From assembly GCF_000164675.2 (NCBI RefSeq), contig NC_015678.1, forward strand, positions 1,426,001 to 1,490,000: a stretch of DNA of 64,000 bases, given 5' to 3'. Below, piece after piece: positions 50,805-61,023 of the stretch. The DNA is from Streptococcus parasanguinis ATCC 15912 (GTDB lineage: Bacteria > Bacillota > Bacilli > Lactobacillales > Streptococcaceae). The position numbers were made by a program, and so were the translations under genes. The notes under the pieces were generated by a model. The model was not told where the DNA came from. It saw only the letters and a program-made list of their open reading frames with translations, and searched no databases. Position 1 is the first letter of the stretch. Each line of letters starts with the position of its first letter.

Positions 50805-52238
50805 CTATAAGATTTCTAAAAATTTTTTTATAGTTGCTTCCTTCAGTATCACAAGCATAATGAAGTAAAATAAAAAGTATAAAATTCCAGATAATCCTAA
50901 ATGAAAAATAAGATTATTTATTACAACTAAATGGTTTATCCCCAGAACAAAAATTCCTGACAGAAGTGCTGAAGATGCGAATTTCATAATTGATCTAAAC
51001 GGAATATTTCCCCTTAAATAATCTACAGAATATCTATACTGAACAAACATTTGCGTAAACTCAGCTATCAAAGTAGCAAGAGCTGCGCCTAAAACGCCTA
51101 GTATCGGCATAAGGAAGAAATTTAACATTAAATTCACAAATGCTCCACTAGTCACTGCGTTCATAAAATATTTCTCTCTCCCCGTTGGGATTAAAATCTG
51201 ATTCCCTGTGATATTTGAAAAACCAGAAATCAGCAATATAGGCATTAGCATTTGCATTGCTACAGTGGCTTCCACATACTCATTGCCTCCCAATAATAGA
51301 ATACTGTTTTTAGCCTCCAACATAAAAAATACAGTTAATGGAATCGAGATGAAAAATATGACAGATATCGATTCACGCATAATAGAATTAAATTTCGAGG
51401 TTTGTTTCTGACTTATATAGAATGAAAAACGAGGCAATAGAACTGTACTTATTGATGTTACAACAGATAGTAAGATCCACTTTACCTTAGTCGCAACAGA
51501 ATAAAGTCCAACAGCTTTATTTCCATTTATAAACCCTAACATTACTGTATCTAGATTAGTGTAGACGTTCACCGCAAGCAATGACGCAAATAAGTACCAC
51601 ATCGGTTTTACATGATGTCTAAATTTCAAATCCTTTCTTATCTTGAATGAGACGTATCTTCTACATTGAATAATATTTAAAGCATTAGAACTTAGAACTG
51701 AAAACAATGTTATCCCAGCATATATAACATAATTATCTGCCTTACGCACCAATAAGAATGTTAATATCAGTGATACAAATTTTAATAATATAGAACGCTT
51801 TGTAATATAAGAATATTCCTCAATACCACTGTAAAACCAATTAAGAGAAAGTGGGGATACAAGAATCGTAATACAGGTGATCAGCAATAATCCCATTTCA
51901 GATCTCAATTGTTCAACACCAAAGCTAACAAATAAAAGTAGAATTGAGACAATGACCGACATAAAAATATTAATCAATGTTAATTCTTGAAATACTTTTG
52001 TTAATTCTTCTTTATCCTCACGAACTTTTGCAACTGCTCGTATCCCATAAGTCGAAATTCCTAGAGAAGCCACCAAAACACAATAACTACTGATAGAAGT
52101 GAAAAACGAGGTGGTTCCTAGTCCAATTGGGTTTAGTATTCTAGATACGTATGGAAATGTAACCAGAGGAAAAACAATATTAGATAATGTTAAAAGAATA
52201 TTATAAATTGCATTTACCTTGATTGATTTTTCTTTCAT
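50805..52238 (-). CDS. wzx: Polysaccharide repeat-unit flippase (Wzx)
   Basis: A 477-residue membrane protein with about 12-14 helices of the MATE/MVF-like Wzx family. The N-terminus (YNILLTLSNIVFPLVTFPYVSRILNPIGLG) is typical. It moves lipid-linked repeat units across the membrane. It is AT-rich and the last gene of the operon, 2 bases after the HAD gene. Confidence 0.93.
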   Translation of the reverse strand: MKEKSIKVNAIYNILLTLSNIVFPLVTFPYVSRILNPIGLGTTSFFTSISSYCVLVASLGISTYGIRAVAKVREDKEELTKVFQELTLINIFMSVIVSILLLFVSFGVEQLRSEMGLLLITCITILVSPLSLNWFYSGIEEYSYITKRSILLKFVSLILTFLLVRKADNYVIYAGITLFSVLSSNALNIIQCRRYVSFKIRKDLKFRHHVKPMWYLFASLLAVNVYTNLDTVMLGFINGNKAVGLYSVATKVKWILLSVVTSISTVLLPRFSFYISQKQTSKFNSIMRESISVIFFISIPLTVFFMLEAKNSILLLGGNEYVEATVAMQMLMPILLISGFSNITGNQILIPTGREKYFMNAVTSGAFVNLMLNFFLMPILGVLGAALATLIAEFTQMFVQYRYSVDYLRGNIPFRSIMKFASSALLSGIFVLGINHLVVINNLIFHLGLSGILYFLFYFIMLVILKEATIKKFLEIL

Positions 52239-52240
52239 TC

Positions 52241-54181
52241 TTAAATCCCATCCTTTAATTTCAAAACCAACCTTCTAATTCCAAAAACAATCGTGCAATA
52301 TGTTTTAGGCAGTATGGTTAAGAATGGTACTTTATCAAACAATTGATAAGAAAAGTCTACCCACAACAAATCTTTTTTCGCTACTAGTAATCTTTTTCTC
52401 GAAAATCTTACTTTTTCTTTAACAACAACTTCTCCGAAGTTTTCGACAACCTCTTCTCTAAGAGAGTTTCGTAAATTGTATAGTTTTGGAACAAACACAC
52501 ATTCTTTTTTCAACGAATTAACAAGAAATAAATCATATAATTCATATGGAAGAAATTCTGTCCTAGTATAGGCATCTAATAAGATATCGATCCCCTCAAT
52601 CAACTTTTGTTGAAAATCATTAACTTTTTCAAATACTTTAACATGTTTGAAATGCTCGTCTAAAATCGGTAATATCTTACCATTAACATTATCATAGGCA
52701 ACAACTGGACCATGATCAGCAACAAAAATATCCTCATAAATTTCATAATTTCGGCTAATAATATCAAAAAAAGGTGTCTTATGAGGGAAGTCATTAAACA
52801 TGATCCCAAATTTATTATTTTTAGATATCGATTGATAACCATTGTACTTAAGACCAAAATAATATCCCACAACTTTCTTATCCGGTAATGCCTTTTGAAT
52901 ATTATCTTGGATAGTCCCTTTCCATCCTATATCAACGATATAAATGCTGTCATCTTGAGTCAAACTCGTTACATAATTCCTAAAATTGCTGTCTTTTGCT
53001 TTCTCCAATTTATATCTTTTTATAAAACATGGATTTGATTTCAATTTTTCAAGAACTACTGAATTTCTATCAATTTTATGAGTCATATCAACTTGCAAAT
53101 CAGAAGATATATTGCTGATCTCATCTCTTGAAAAATTTAAATTAAGTAAAAAATTCTCTAGACTAATCCTTTTATATTGCCTAAAAATAATATCAAAACT
53201 TTCTATTTCTAATTTTTCAAGTGATGGGTATAGAGTTGATCTTCTCGATACATAAAAATAGTCTGTATTGATTTTATTTTCATGGAAGTAACTATTTTGA
53301 TACTGATCAAACAACGTTTTTAATAGTTGACCTTCACGTGAGCAAAATAAAATTTGTTTGACCCCATCTTTAACTAGCTGGACATGCAACTTCGAAATAA
53401 AATACAGTATATCTGCAATGAATCCGTTAAACGGAGCAATTTCTGCATTAAAGTACAACGTTTTTCTATACAAGTTTTTTAGTTCTTTTTTATCAACAAT
53501 AGAACCTGTTACATGTTTATACTCTTTAAAATAAGATGCCAGACCGAGATTCATTGGATTTATTACATCAGATTTATAATTATCTCCAATCATCGTTACA
53601 CTTTCAGGTGCCACATTCAACCGAGATAAAAAAACTTCATATAATTTTCCTGTCGATTTTCGAGCATTATATTCACTTGAAACAAAAATATCTTTAAAAT
53701 ATTTCCTGATTCCAAAATGAATTAAGACTTGATTCAATAGAGAACTATCTGCGTAAAAGTCAGAAATAATATAAAGCAATTTTCCGTTTTCATATGCTTG
53801 ACAAATAAACTCTACCGTATCATTATCTAAGTATATATGCTCGATCTCGATTTTAGTTTCTAACTCTTTTGCAAATGTTAGAAATTCTTCTATCGTTGCT
53901 ATAATAGGCGAATCTGCTAATCTATTTAATTCTTTAAATAGCTCTCTTAATAAATTATCATAAGGGACCTCTTCCAGCCCTTGTTTTTTAGTGTCATATT
54001 CAACTTTTTTTCTGGCTTTGTAAATCGAGGATGGGGTCACAGAAAAGTTTAAATATAATGAAATTTCCTTAGCCCACTGAAATAAAATAGTTTCAGGATC
54101 ACAATCACGATGAACAATCGTATCAAAAAAATCAAAAGCTACGATATTCGTATCTATTTTCTTTTCATTAATTGTAGTCAT
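52241..54181 (-). CDS. COG5610-type HAD-superfamily protein of the capsule locus
   Basis: A 646-residue protein. The N-terminal HAD domain (residues 10-230) has FDFFDTIVHRD (motif I), IISDFYADS (motif II) and TMIGDNYKSDV (motif IV), so the catalytic aspartates are kept. The C-terminal 400 residues match no domain I recognise and include LFCSREGQLLKTL and IVDIGWKGTIQDNIQKAL. Proteins of this type occur in polysaccharide loci with unknown function; a sugar-phosphate phosphatase or transferase role is possible. Overlapping-type spacing (8 bases) to mnaA. Confidence 0.75.
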   Translation of the reverse strand: MTTINEKKIDTNIVAFDFFDTIVHRDCDPETILFQWAKEISLYLNFSVTPSSIYKARKKVEYDTKKQGLEEVPYDNLLRELFKELNRLADSPIIATIEEFLTFAKELETKIEIEHIYLDNDTVEFICQAYENGKLLYIISDFYADSSLLNQVLIHFGIRKYFKDIFVSSEYNARKSTGKLYEVFLSRLNVAPESVTMIGDNYKSDVINPMNLGLASYFKEYKHVTGSIVDKKELKNLYRKTLYFNAEIAPFNGFIADILYFISKLHVQLVKDGVKQILFCSREGQLLKTLFDQYQNSYFHENKINTDYFYVSRRSTLYPSLEKLEIESFDIIFRQYKRISLENFLLNLNFSRDEISNISSDLQVDMTHKIDRNSVVLEKLKSNPCFIKRYKLEKAKDSNFRNYVTSLTQDDSIYIVDIGWKGTIQDNIQKALPDKKVVGYYFGLKYNGYQSISKNNKFGIMFNDFPHKTPFFDIISRNYEIYEDIFVADHGPVVAYDNVNGKILPILDEHFKHVKVFEKVNDFQQKLIEGIDILLDAYTRTEFLPYELYDLFLVNSLKKECVFVPKLYNLRNSLREEVVENFGEVVVKEKVRFSRKRLLVAKKDLLWVDFSYQLFDKVPFLTILPKTYCTIVFGIRRLVLKLKDGI

Positions 54182-54189
54182 GTTTCCAC

Positions 54190-55278
54190 CTAATTATCCA
54201 TCAGAATCCTAACAATCTGTTTACAAGCCGTACCATCTCCATAAGGATTACTTGCTTGACTCATTTTATTGTACTCTGTTTCGTCTTCAAGGAGGAGTTT
54301 AAAATTCTCATAAATATTCTCCTCATTTGTTCCAACCAACTTCAAGGTTCCTGCAGCAATACCCTCTGGACGTTCTGTCGTATCACGCATTACAAGAACT
54401 GGTTTTCCTAAGGAAGGGGCTTCTTCTTGGACACCTCCTGAATCCGTTAAAATTAAGTAACTTTGATTCATAAAATTATGAAAATCAATAACTTCTAACG
54501 GCTCAATAATTTTCATACGTTCATTTTCTCCGAAAACCTTACTTGCAAGTTCTCTTACTCTAGGATTTTTGTGAATTGGGTAGACTACCTTCACATCTTT
54601 GTACTCATTTAATATACGTTTCACAGCTTTAAACATATGTTCCATTGGTTCCCCAAGGTTCTCACGTCTATGGGCTGTCAACATAATTAATTTACTTCCC
54701 TTAGCCCAATCTAAAATAGGATGACAATAATTTTCCTGAACGGTTGTCTTTAGTGCATCAATTACAGTATTGCCAGTAACAAAAATATTTTTTCGTCCCT
54801 CTTTTATCAGATTCTCTTTTGAAACTTCTGTTGGAGCAAAATTATATTCTGAGATGATAGAAGTTGCTTGTCGGTTAAATTCTTCTGGAAATGGGCTTTT
54901 TAGATTATACGTCCTTAAACCAGCTTCAACATGCCCAACTTTAATCCCCATATAAAATGCAGCTAAGGATGTTGCAAATGTCGTGGTCGTATCCCCATGC
55001 ACAAGAACAATTTCTGGCTGTTCTTTTTCTAAAACCATTTGAATTTTATCCAAAATAGATGTTGTGATTGTGAATAATGTTTGGTTTTCCTTCATAATCC
55101 CCAAATCATAATCTGGTTCAACTTTAAAAACCTCTAACACTTGTTTTAACATTTCTTTATGTTGGCCTGTGACACATACAATCGTTTTTATTGAATCATT
55201 CTGTTTTAATTCGTTTACCAAAGGACACATTTTAATCGCTTCTGGACGTGTTCCAAAAACTAACATTACTTTTTTCAT
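54190..55278 (-). CDS. mnaA: UDP-N-acetylglucosamine 2-epimerase
   Basis: A 362-residue non-hydrolysing epimerase that makes UDP-ManNAc. Motifs are VFGTRPEAIKMCPLV, VHGDTTTTFA, HVEAGLRT, TAHRREN and LTDSGGVQEEAPSLGKPVLVMRDTTERPEG. Its presence suggests ManNAc or a derivative in the capsule repeat unit or in a wall polymer. Confidence 0.95.
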   Translation of the reverse strand: MKKVMLVFGTRPEAIKMCPLVNELKQNDSIKTIVCVTGQHKEMLKQVLEVFKVEPDYDLGIMKENQTLFTITTSILDKIQMVLEKEQPEIVLVHGDTTTTFATSLAAFYMGIKVGHVEAGLRTYNLKSPFPEEFNRQATSIISEYNFAPTEVSKENLIKEGRKNIFVTGNTVIDALKTTVQENYCHPILDWAKGSKLIMLTAHRRENLGEPMEHMFKAVKRILNEYKDVKVVYPIHKNPRVRELASKVFGENERMKIIEPLEVIDFHNFMNQSYLILTDSGGVQEEAPSLGKPVLVMRDTTERPEGIAAGTLKLVGTNEENIYENFKLLLEDETEYNKMSQASNPYGDGTACKQIVRILMDN

Positions 55279-55303
55279 GATATACTACTTTCCACTCAAA
55301 AAA

Positions 55304-56206
55304 TTAAGATTTGATTACAATAAAAGGGTAGGCTGCATCAATTCTATCTGTTACACCATCCCAATAATACTTTAAGATCTTTATATTATTTTCCTTACCT
55401 ATCAATAGCCTAAAAAGAAATCTAGCATACAGGTATAATAAAAATTTGATAAACTGATATCGACTTCCTATATTTCTTTTCACAAATACCACTCTGTTCC
55501 TGTTCATTAAATACTCTTGTAAGCCAGATACCGATTTTATTGAAACAGAGCCTTTATGATATATAAAATAATTTGTTAAACAAATATTTTTATAGCCCAT
55601 TAGTGTGGCTTTATAACACCATTCAGTTTCTTCAAAAAACAAAAAATAATTCTCAGGAATATAGCCTATTTCCTTAAGGAGACTTGTTCTAAATAGCATA
55701 CATGCCCCACCAATATAATCACTTTGTACAATAGCAGGTAATTCTTTTCTTGATAAATGATGATTTTTTAATGTAACATATCCCTTATCTAAAAAAATAT
55801 CTCCCCCTGTCGATTGTATAAGATCTCTATTCTTGTATTCTACAAGAGCAGGGCTGACAAAAGCAATTGAATTATCATTATGCAACTTTTGTACACATGC
55901 AGTCAAAAAATCCTCTTCAATAAGGGTATCATTATTTAATATACAGATAAATGGGTAACCTCTTTTTTCTGCTATTTTTATACCAATATTATTTCCATTA
56001 GCATACCCATGATTCACTCTACTTGGAATCACCTCAATATTATTTAATGAATTTTTTAATTTTTCAATGCTATCATTGGAAGAGTTGTTATCTACCACAA
56101 TAATATCAAATTTTTCATTCTCAATACTTGATTGTAGACTTCTAACGCAATCGATTGTGTCCTGATAATTATTATAGTTCAAAATAATAAAACATACTTT
56201 ATCCAT
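55304..56206 (-). CDS. Family 2 glycosyltransferase
   Basis: A 300-residue GT-A enzyme: VCFIILNYNNYQDTIDCVRSL at the start, VVDNNSSNDS, and CILNNDTLIEEDF for the metal-binding region. The GGACMLFRTSLLKEIGYIPENYFLFFEETEW block is common in rhamnosyl- and related transferases. The sugar is not determinable. Overlaps the wzy stop by 8 bases. Confidence 0.88.
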   Translation of the reverse strand: MDKVCFIILNYNNYQDTIDCVRSLQSSIENEKFDIIVVDNNSSNDSIEKLKNSLNNIEVIPSRVNHGYANGNNIGIKIAEKRGYPFICILNNDTLIEEDFLTACVQKLHNDNSIAFVSPALVEYKNRDLIQSTGGDIFLDKGYVTLKNHHLSRKELPAIVQSDYIGGACMLFRTSLLKEIGYIPENYFLFFEETEWCYKATLMGYKNICLTNYFIYHKGSVSIKSVSGLQEYLMNRNRVVFVKRNIGSRYQFIKFLLYLYARFLFRLLIGKENNIKILKYYWDGVTDRIDAAYPFIVIKS

Positions 56207-57464
56207 TCTTATTGTCCTTCCGCTTTAATTGATAATCATAAAAGAATACCATAGCAAGAATTATTACAAGAGAATAACTTCTCTGACTGCCAAAAATATT
56301 AAGAGAAGGGGCTGTAATCAAAATATTTGCCATCAGACCTATGAATAAAGATCGTTCATAAATGTATTGTTTCGTTTTCATTCGTCGGATTAATTTCGTT
56401 AACATGTATAAAAGATAACCATATAAGAAAATAGCCAGTAGACCAAATTGAACAAATAACTCTATAAAACCAAGGTCGTCTAAATACATTTGAACTCTTC
56501 CTGGTCCAAATAAAATGAAATAACTATTAGGGTTTGAACTAGTTAATATCCCCAGCCCATTTATCCAACGGTAATCTGTTAATAGTCCTAGATAGTATTT
56601 TAACTCCCAATATCTATATCCTAATCCCATATCAGAGGTACCATTATTAAATGCATCTATCCAATTCTTAAACCATTCACTTCCTCCAAAAAAGAAGAAA
56701 CAACTGATGCCTACAATGACAAATAATAAATATAATGGCATATAAGGAAATTTATGATAAACATACATTAGAATCATCGAAAATATTTGAGGAAATATTA
56801 ACATTCTCGTTTGATTTACAAATATGGCAAATAGCAACATAAACATCAATGTATAAAGATATTTCTTATCTCTATACTTGAGAAAGAGATAAAATGTTAA
56901 AAACATAGCAATGGAAATTAAAGGAGTCCCATCCACTCTAATTGATGTTTCGTTTCTATACCATAATTTACCAAATTCCATCAATATATTTGGAAAGAGA
57001 TTGGCCTTCAAAAATGTAAATGAGAACCACGAGAAAAATCGAAGTAGCAAAGATACGGACAGAATACTTAGTGTATTATCCAAAATTCTTTTCATTTTTT
57101 TCTCATCATTCGCAAAAAGATAAATCAAAACAAAAAATAATAGAACCCAAGTATATTGTCTTATAGCATAGAAAATTTCAATGGAAGAATAGAAATAAGT
57201 ATTGGTTGCTCTTATGATTTGATAGAGAACACACGACAAAAAAGTAATACCGAAAAAAAATGCTGATCTCGATATATTTCTGATATTTAGAAGTAGCGTT
57301 GGAATCATAAGAATTAGAGTAGTTATCGATACCACGGTTAGTAAATTTCTATGAACAAACAGACTAACATTTAAAAACAAAAACAAACCCACAGAAAGCG
57401 CTACAGAAATATAATAAAGTAATTCCACTAATTCTATACGAATTCGTCTCACATTTGCCTCCAT
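56199..57464 (-). CDS. wzy: Capsular polysaccharide polymerase (Wzy)
   Basis: A 421-residue protein with about 10-12 membrane helices and one larger loop (residues 255-310, FFGGSEWFKNWIDAFNNGTSDMGLGYRYWELKYYLGLL), the layout of Wzy polymerases. Sequence is poorly conserved, so the call rests on topology and place in the locus. Starts one base from the end of the next gene upstream. Confidence 0.82.
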   Translation of the reverse strand: MEANVRRIRIELVELLYYISVALSVGLFLFLNVSLFVHRNLLTVVSITTLILMIPTLLLNIRNISRSAFFFGITFLSCVLYQIIRATNTYFYSSIEIFYAIRQYTWVLLFFVLIYLFANDEKKMKRILDNTLSILSVSLLLRFFSWFSFTFLKANLFPNILMEFGKLWYRNETSIRVDGTPLISIAMFLTFYLFLKYRDKKYLYTLMFMLLFAIFVNQTRMLIFPQIFSMILMYVYHKFPYMPLYLLFVIVGISCFFFFGGSEWFKNWIDAFNNGTSDMGLGYRYWELKYYLGLLTDYRWINGLGILTSSNPNSYFILFGPGRVQMYLDDLGFIELFVQFGLLAIFLYGYLLYMLTKLIRRMKTKQYIYERSLFIGLMANILITAPSLNIFGSQRSYSLVIILAMVFFYDYQLKRKDNKNG

Positions 57465-58546
57465 TATCTCAATTCCTCAATTAATTTTTCAATTGTAGAA
57501 ACTCTGTTTTCCCAATTGTTGGCATTTAAGAATTGCTCTCTTGAATCCTGATCGTATTTAATATCTGTTGCCTGCAATAACAATTTTAGTTGTTTCTTAT
57601 ATTCATCATAACTATCATATGAATAAGTAAACTTACTAAATCTCTCTATTTCCTTATACCTAACCGTCAAGATATCTTTATTAAAATTGATGTACTCATA
57701 CAATTTTACAGGATCAACTGCTTCAACAATATCATTTAATGTAAATGGCATGATGAGTGCATCAGCATCTTTTATATTAGAATAAATATCTTGGTGGTCA
57801 ACACTACCAAGGTACTTGATTCTATCGTTTTCAGGGATAGTCACTCCACTTACTGGCCCAATTAATCGATACTCAATATCCTCAAATTCATTTAAACTTT
57901 TCAACAGAATATCAAAATCAAACCAATGGCTGATGGTCCCAACATAAGCGAAAATATATTTTGGGCCTTTTCTTTTTTCTGCTGGTACTTCTAATATCTC
58001 CCCATTATATCCGTTTCTAACAACTTTAAGTTTAGAGTCATCGATTACTTCTTGAAAATCTTTCAACAAATTGGAGCGTAATTTTTCACTAGATACCAAA
58101 ATGAGGTCTGCCTTAGCAATTAATTTAGTTTCAAGTTCCTTGATTCGTTGCTGCTCGCTATTTTCAGTAATGAAAGCTGTATGATAATCCATACAGTCAT
58201 AAATAACCTTTCCTTTATAGTTATTATCAAATCTTTCAAATTGATTAGGATGTGTTAAATAAACAATATCTGGATCAAACTTTCTTGCTACTTTTTTTAT
58301 CTTTCGGGAAACAATCCAATCATTTACTGCCTTAAGTTTTGCAAATCTAGTTATAAAGGGGATACTATAAATGCGGGAAAGCTTCACACTATTTTCATTC
58401 CTATTTAGAGTGAGACCTTTTCTATTATACCAATATCGATAAAGAACTTCCACATGGTAATTCTTAGACAATCCTTCTGCAATGAAGTGAGGTCGTTGTT
58501 TTATCCAATTCCATTCAACGTTCATTACATAAAGTATTTTTTTCAT
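57464..58546 (-). CDS. Glycosyltransferase, GT4-like
   Basis: A 360-residue GT-B enzyme: MKKILYVMNVEWNWIKQRPHFIAEGLSKNYHVEVLYR at the start, KVVRNGYNGE, YVGTISHWFDFDILLKSL, and a C-terminal ALIMPFTLNDIVEAVDPVKLYEYINFNKDIL block with the E-x7-E-like donor site. Donor and acceptor are unknown. Confidence 0.85.
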   Translation of the reverse strand: MKKILYVMNVEWNWIKQRPHFIAEGLSKNYHVEVLYRYWYNRKGLTLNRNENSVKLSRIYSIPFITRFAKLKAVNDWIVSRKIKKVARKFDPDIVYLTHPNQFERFDNNYKGKVIYDCMDYHTAFITENSEQQRIKELETKLIAKADLILVSSEKLRSNLLKDFQEVIDDSKLKVVRNGYNGEILEVPAEKRKGPKYIFAYVGTISHWFDFDILLKSLNEFEDIEYRLIGPVSGVTIPENDRIKYLGSVDHQDIYSNIKDADALIMPFTLNDIVEAVDPVKLYEYINFNKDILTVRYKEIERFSKFTYSYDSYDEYKKQLKLLLQATDIKYDQDSREQFLNANNWENRVSTIEKLIEELR

Positions 58547-58547
58547 G

Positions 58548-59417
58548 TTATCTTTCCTTCCCCATCAATTCTAAGAAATAACTAGAAGATTCAAAATTAC
58601 ACTTGTTTGAAAAGATAGTTTTTTCTACCAAATTTGAATATACCTGATTTGTCGCAACATTTTGATGATGGAGAACTTTTATCTCTGGTGTATATAAACG
58701 TTTGTATCCTTTTTTTTCACATTCATAGTCCAGAATTTCTGTTTCAAAATAGAAAAATGTATTTGGATTAAAAGCAAACTTCTCATTTTTTATATAATCT
58801 TTAGAGTATACGATAAAAGAGCCATGTAAAATTGGATTTACGACGGTTTTCTTATAATTGCTTTCTGAATTTCTTCTTTTCCGATAGATAAGTGTTCGTA
58901 ATTTTTTACTTGCTTTAAGCCAACACTTTATTTTCAAATAAAGACTGATCTGACTTTCTTTTTTATATTTTTGATTTAATTTTTTGACTTCATCATAAGT
59001 ATAATGTGAACATCGTTTTGGATTCTGATGAAGATGATAAGTCGTTGAATAAATATCAGGACCGAGTAAATGAAATTTTTCTCGCTCATATATTTCACTA
59101 ACTTTTTCCTCGAAATTGTTAGTTTCTATTTCCACATCATTATTCATAATGACAATAAAATCAGGGTTATATTTCAATTTAGAATATTGATAGGCGACAT
59201 TATTTCCTTTAGCAAATCCTAAATTTTCGTCATTTATTAACACATCAATTTCTTCATCATCTTTATAAAATTCCTGTAACTGTTCTCCTGTTCCGTTATT
59301 TGAGAAATTATCAATGATGATTATTTTTTTCTGATTGCAATTACTTTCCTGTATAGATTTCACACAAGAAACCGTCTCATCATAAACCTTGTAATGTAAA
59401 ATGATATAACAAAACAA
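58548..59417 (-). CDS. Family 2 glycosyltransferase
   Basis: A 289-residue GT-A enzyme: YIILHYKVYDETVSCVKSIQ, IIDNFSNNG, NLGFAKGNN and IVMNNDVEI (the metal-binding DxD-like region). A lysine-rich middle is unusual. The specificity is unknown. One base separates it from the next gene. Confidence 0.87.
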   Translation of the reverse strand: MFCYIILHYKVYDETVSCVKSIQESNCNQKKIIIIDNFSNNGTGEQLQEFYKDDEEIDVLINDENLGFAKGNNVAYQYSKLKYNPDFIVIMNNDVEIETNNFEEKVSEIYEREKFHLLGPDIYSTTYHLHQNPKRCSHYTYDEVKKLNQKYKKESQISLYLKIKCWLKASKKLRTLIYRKRRNSESNYKKTVVNPILHGSFIVYSKDYIKNEKFAFNPNTFFYFETEILDYECEKKGYKRLYTPEIKVLHHQNVATNQVYSNLVEKTIFSNKCNFESSSYFLELMGKER

Positions 59418-59421
59418 ATTC

Positions 59422-60243
59422 TTACCCTCCTATATGCGACTTTCTATCTTCTTCAGCAGGTTCTTCGTAAAAATAGTTTTCACCATACAGCCTCTTCAGA
59501 TAATTATCATAATCAGACGGAACTCTATACTCTGTGTCTTCAAATCTCAAAAAAACACCTTTTCCCCAAATCTCGGAAGGCATCACTTCTTTAGTGAATA
59601 AAGAAGCATTTACTGTACCAGCATAACGTTGTTTTTTCCAATCATATCGCTTATACAACCTATCCAGTCGGTTGTAAACTGAATTTTGAGGAAACAGTTT
59701 TGCAAAACCTAGTTTTTTAAACAATCCAATCAGCAATTTCTGCTTTTTAGAATGCATATCAATATGATCGCCTTTATAAGTTGTTCCCAAACTAGCTAAA
59801 AAACGGTACCAATACACTTTAAGGTAATACACCTTTCTGACTAAACTATTGTTAGGAGCGCCATCAAGAGGTATGATATCAATAAGATGCAAGCCAAGAT
59901 TTGTATTTCTGGGTAGTCCCAATTTTATTCTCTCATCTTCAAGTAGGAAAAGACGTGGAAAATAACAGTGTAATTCTTCACAATACTGATGACAAAGGAC
60001 CTGATACTTGCCTGCAATTATTTTATTTTCAAAAATTTGTGGTAGCCGATCATAATCTTCCCTAGGAACAGCAATATCCACATCATCATCCCAAGGGATA
60101 AACCCTTGGTATTTAACTGCTCCCATCACACTTCCGCCTCTCAAGAAGAACATTAGATTATTTTCTTTACAAATCTTGTTGAATTCTTTTAAAGCATCCA
60201 GCTCAATTTCTTGAATTTTTTTTAAGACTTCAAACTGTCCCAT
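59422..60243 (-). CDS. LicD-family phosphotransferase
   Basis: A 273-residue protein with FFLRGGSVMGAVKYQGFIPWDDDVDIAVPREDYD, the nucleotidyltransferase-like core of LicD enzymes. Family members attach phosphocholine or another phospho-substituent (glycerol, ribitol) to glycans. The capsule here is thus probably phospho-decorated. No choline uptake genes are in view, so the substituent is open. The start is fused to the wecG stop (1-base overlap). Confidence 0.88.
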   Translation of the reverse strand: MGQFEVLKKIQEIELDALKEFNKICKENNLMFFLRGGSVMGAVKYQGFIPWDDDVDIAVPREDYDRLPQIFENKIIAGKYQVLCHQYCEELHCYFPRLFLLEDERIKLGLPRNTNLGLHLIDIIPLDGAPNNSLVRKVYYLKVYWYRFLASLGTTYKGDHIDMHSKKQKLLIGLFKKLGFAKLFPQNSVYNRLDRLYKRYDWKKQRYAGTVNASLFTKEVMPSEIWGKGVFLRFEDTEYRVPSDYDNYLKRLYGENYFYEEPAEEDRKSHIGG

Positions 60244-60986
60244 TATTTCACCCGCTTTTTCTCTTTTACAACTTTATAAATAAAACTAACATTTCCCACA
60301 AAATAACGCTTAAAGAGCCGTTTGGGTTCATTGGCCACACGAAACAACCACTCTAAATTTGCTTTTTGCATCCACATTGGCGCGCGCTTGATATGACCTG
60401 ATAGGACATCAAAACTTCCTCCAACTCCCATAAAGACAGAGTTTACTCCATTGTCCATAAACTTCTGGATCAAGTACTCCTTTTTAGGAGAAGTAATGCC
60501 GACAAAGACAAAATCTGGATCTTTTTTTCGAATATCTTCTTGAATAATTTCTTCCTCTTCAGCAGAAAAATAACCATTTCGACGGCCAACTACCTGTAAA
60601 TTTGGATAATCTTTTTTAAAGACGGCTAACATATCAGTTAATACTTCCTCTTTTGCTCCAAATAAATAGACAGAATAACCTTTTTCATTGGCTAAATGAA
60701 GAAGTTCTTGCATCAAATCAATTCCCGCTACACGCTCCGGTATTGGAGAACCTAAAAATTTACTAGCTAAAACCACAGATGCCCCATCTGCATTGATGAT
60801 TCCTGATTCATTAACAATCTTTCTAATCTCCTCATCATCATGGCATTGATTGATCTTATCAGCATTTACTCCCATTAAATGGAGAGCCTTCTTTTCAAGT
60901 ACATAGCGCTCAACTGAATTGACCGTCTCTTGCATTGTTAACGGGTCTATATCTATACCTAATATGTTGATTCTTGCTTTTTTCAT
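60243..60986 (-). CDS. WecG/TagA/CpsF-family glycosyltransferase (GT26)
   Basis: A 247-residue enzyme. The chosen start MKKARINILGIDIDPLTMQE has AGGAG before it; an earlier in-frame start lies inside cpsE. Family motifs are GVNADKINQC, NADGASVVLASKFLGSPIPERVAGIDLM and GITSPKKEYLIQKFM. It likely adds the second sugar (ManNAc-type or galactose) to the lipid-linked first sugar made by cpsE. Confidence 0.9.
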   Translation of the reverse strand: MKKARINILGIDIDPLTMQETVNSVERYVLEKKALHLMGVNADKINQCHDDEEIRKIVNESGIINADGASVVLASKFLGSPIPERVAGIDLMQELLHLANEKGYSVYLFGAKEEVLTDMLAVFKKDYPNLQVVGRRNGYFSAEEEEIIQEDIRKKDPDFVFVGITSPKKEYLIQKFMDNGVNSVFMGVGGSFDVLSGHIKRAPMWMQKANLEWLFRVANEPKRLFKRYFVGNVSFIYKVVKEKKRVK

Positions 60987-61023
60987 CTTTCTCCTAACAT
61001 GGAAAGGACGAAGCAGGCTTCCC

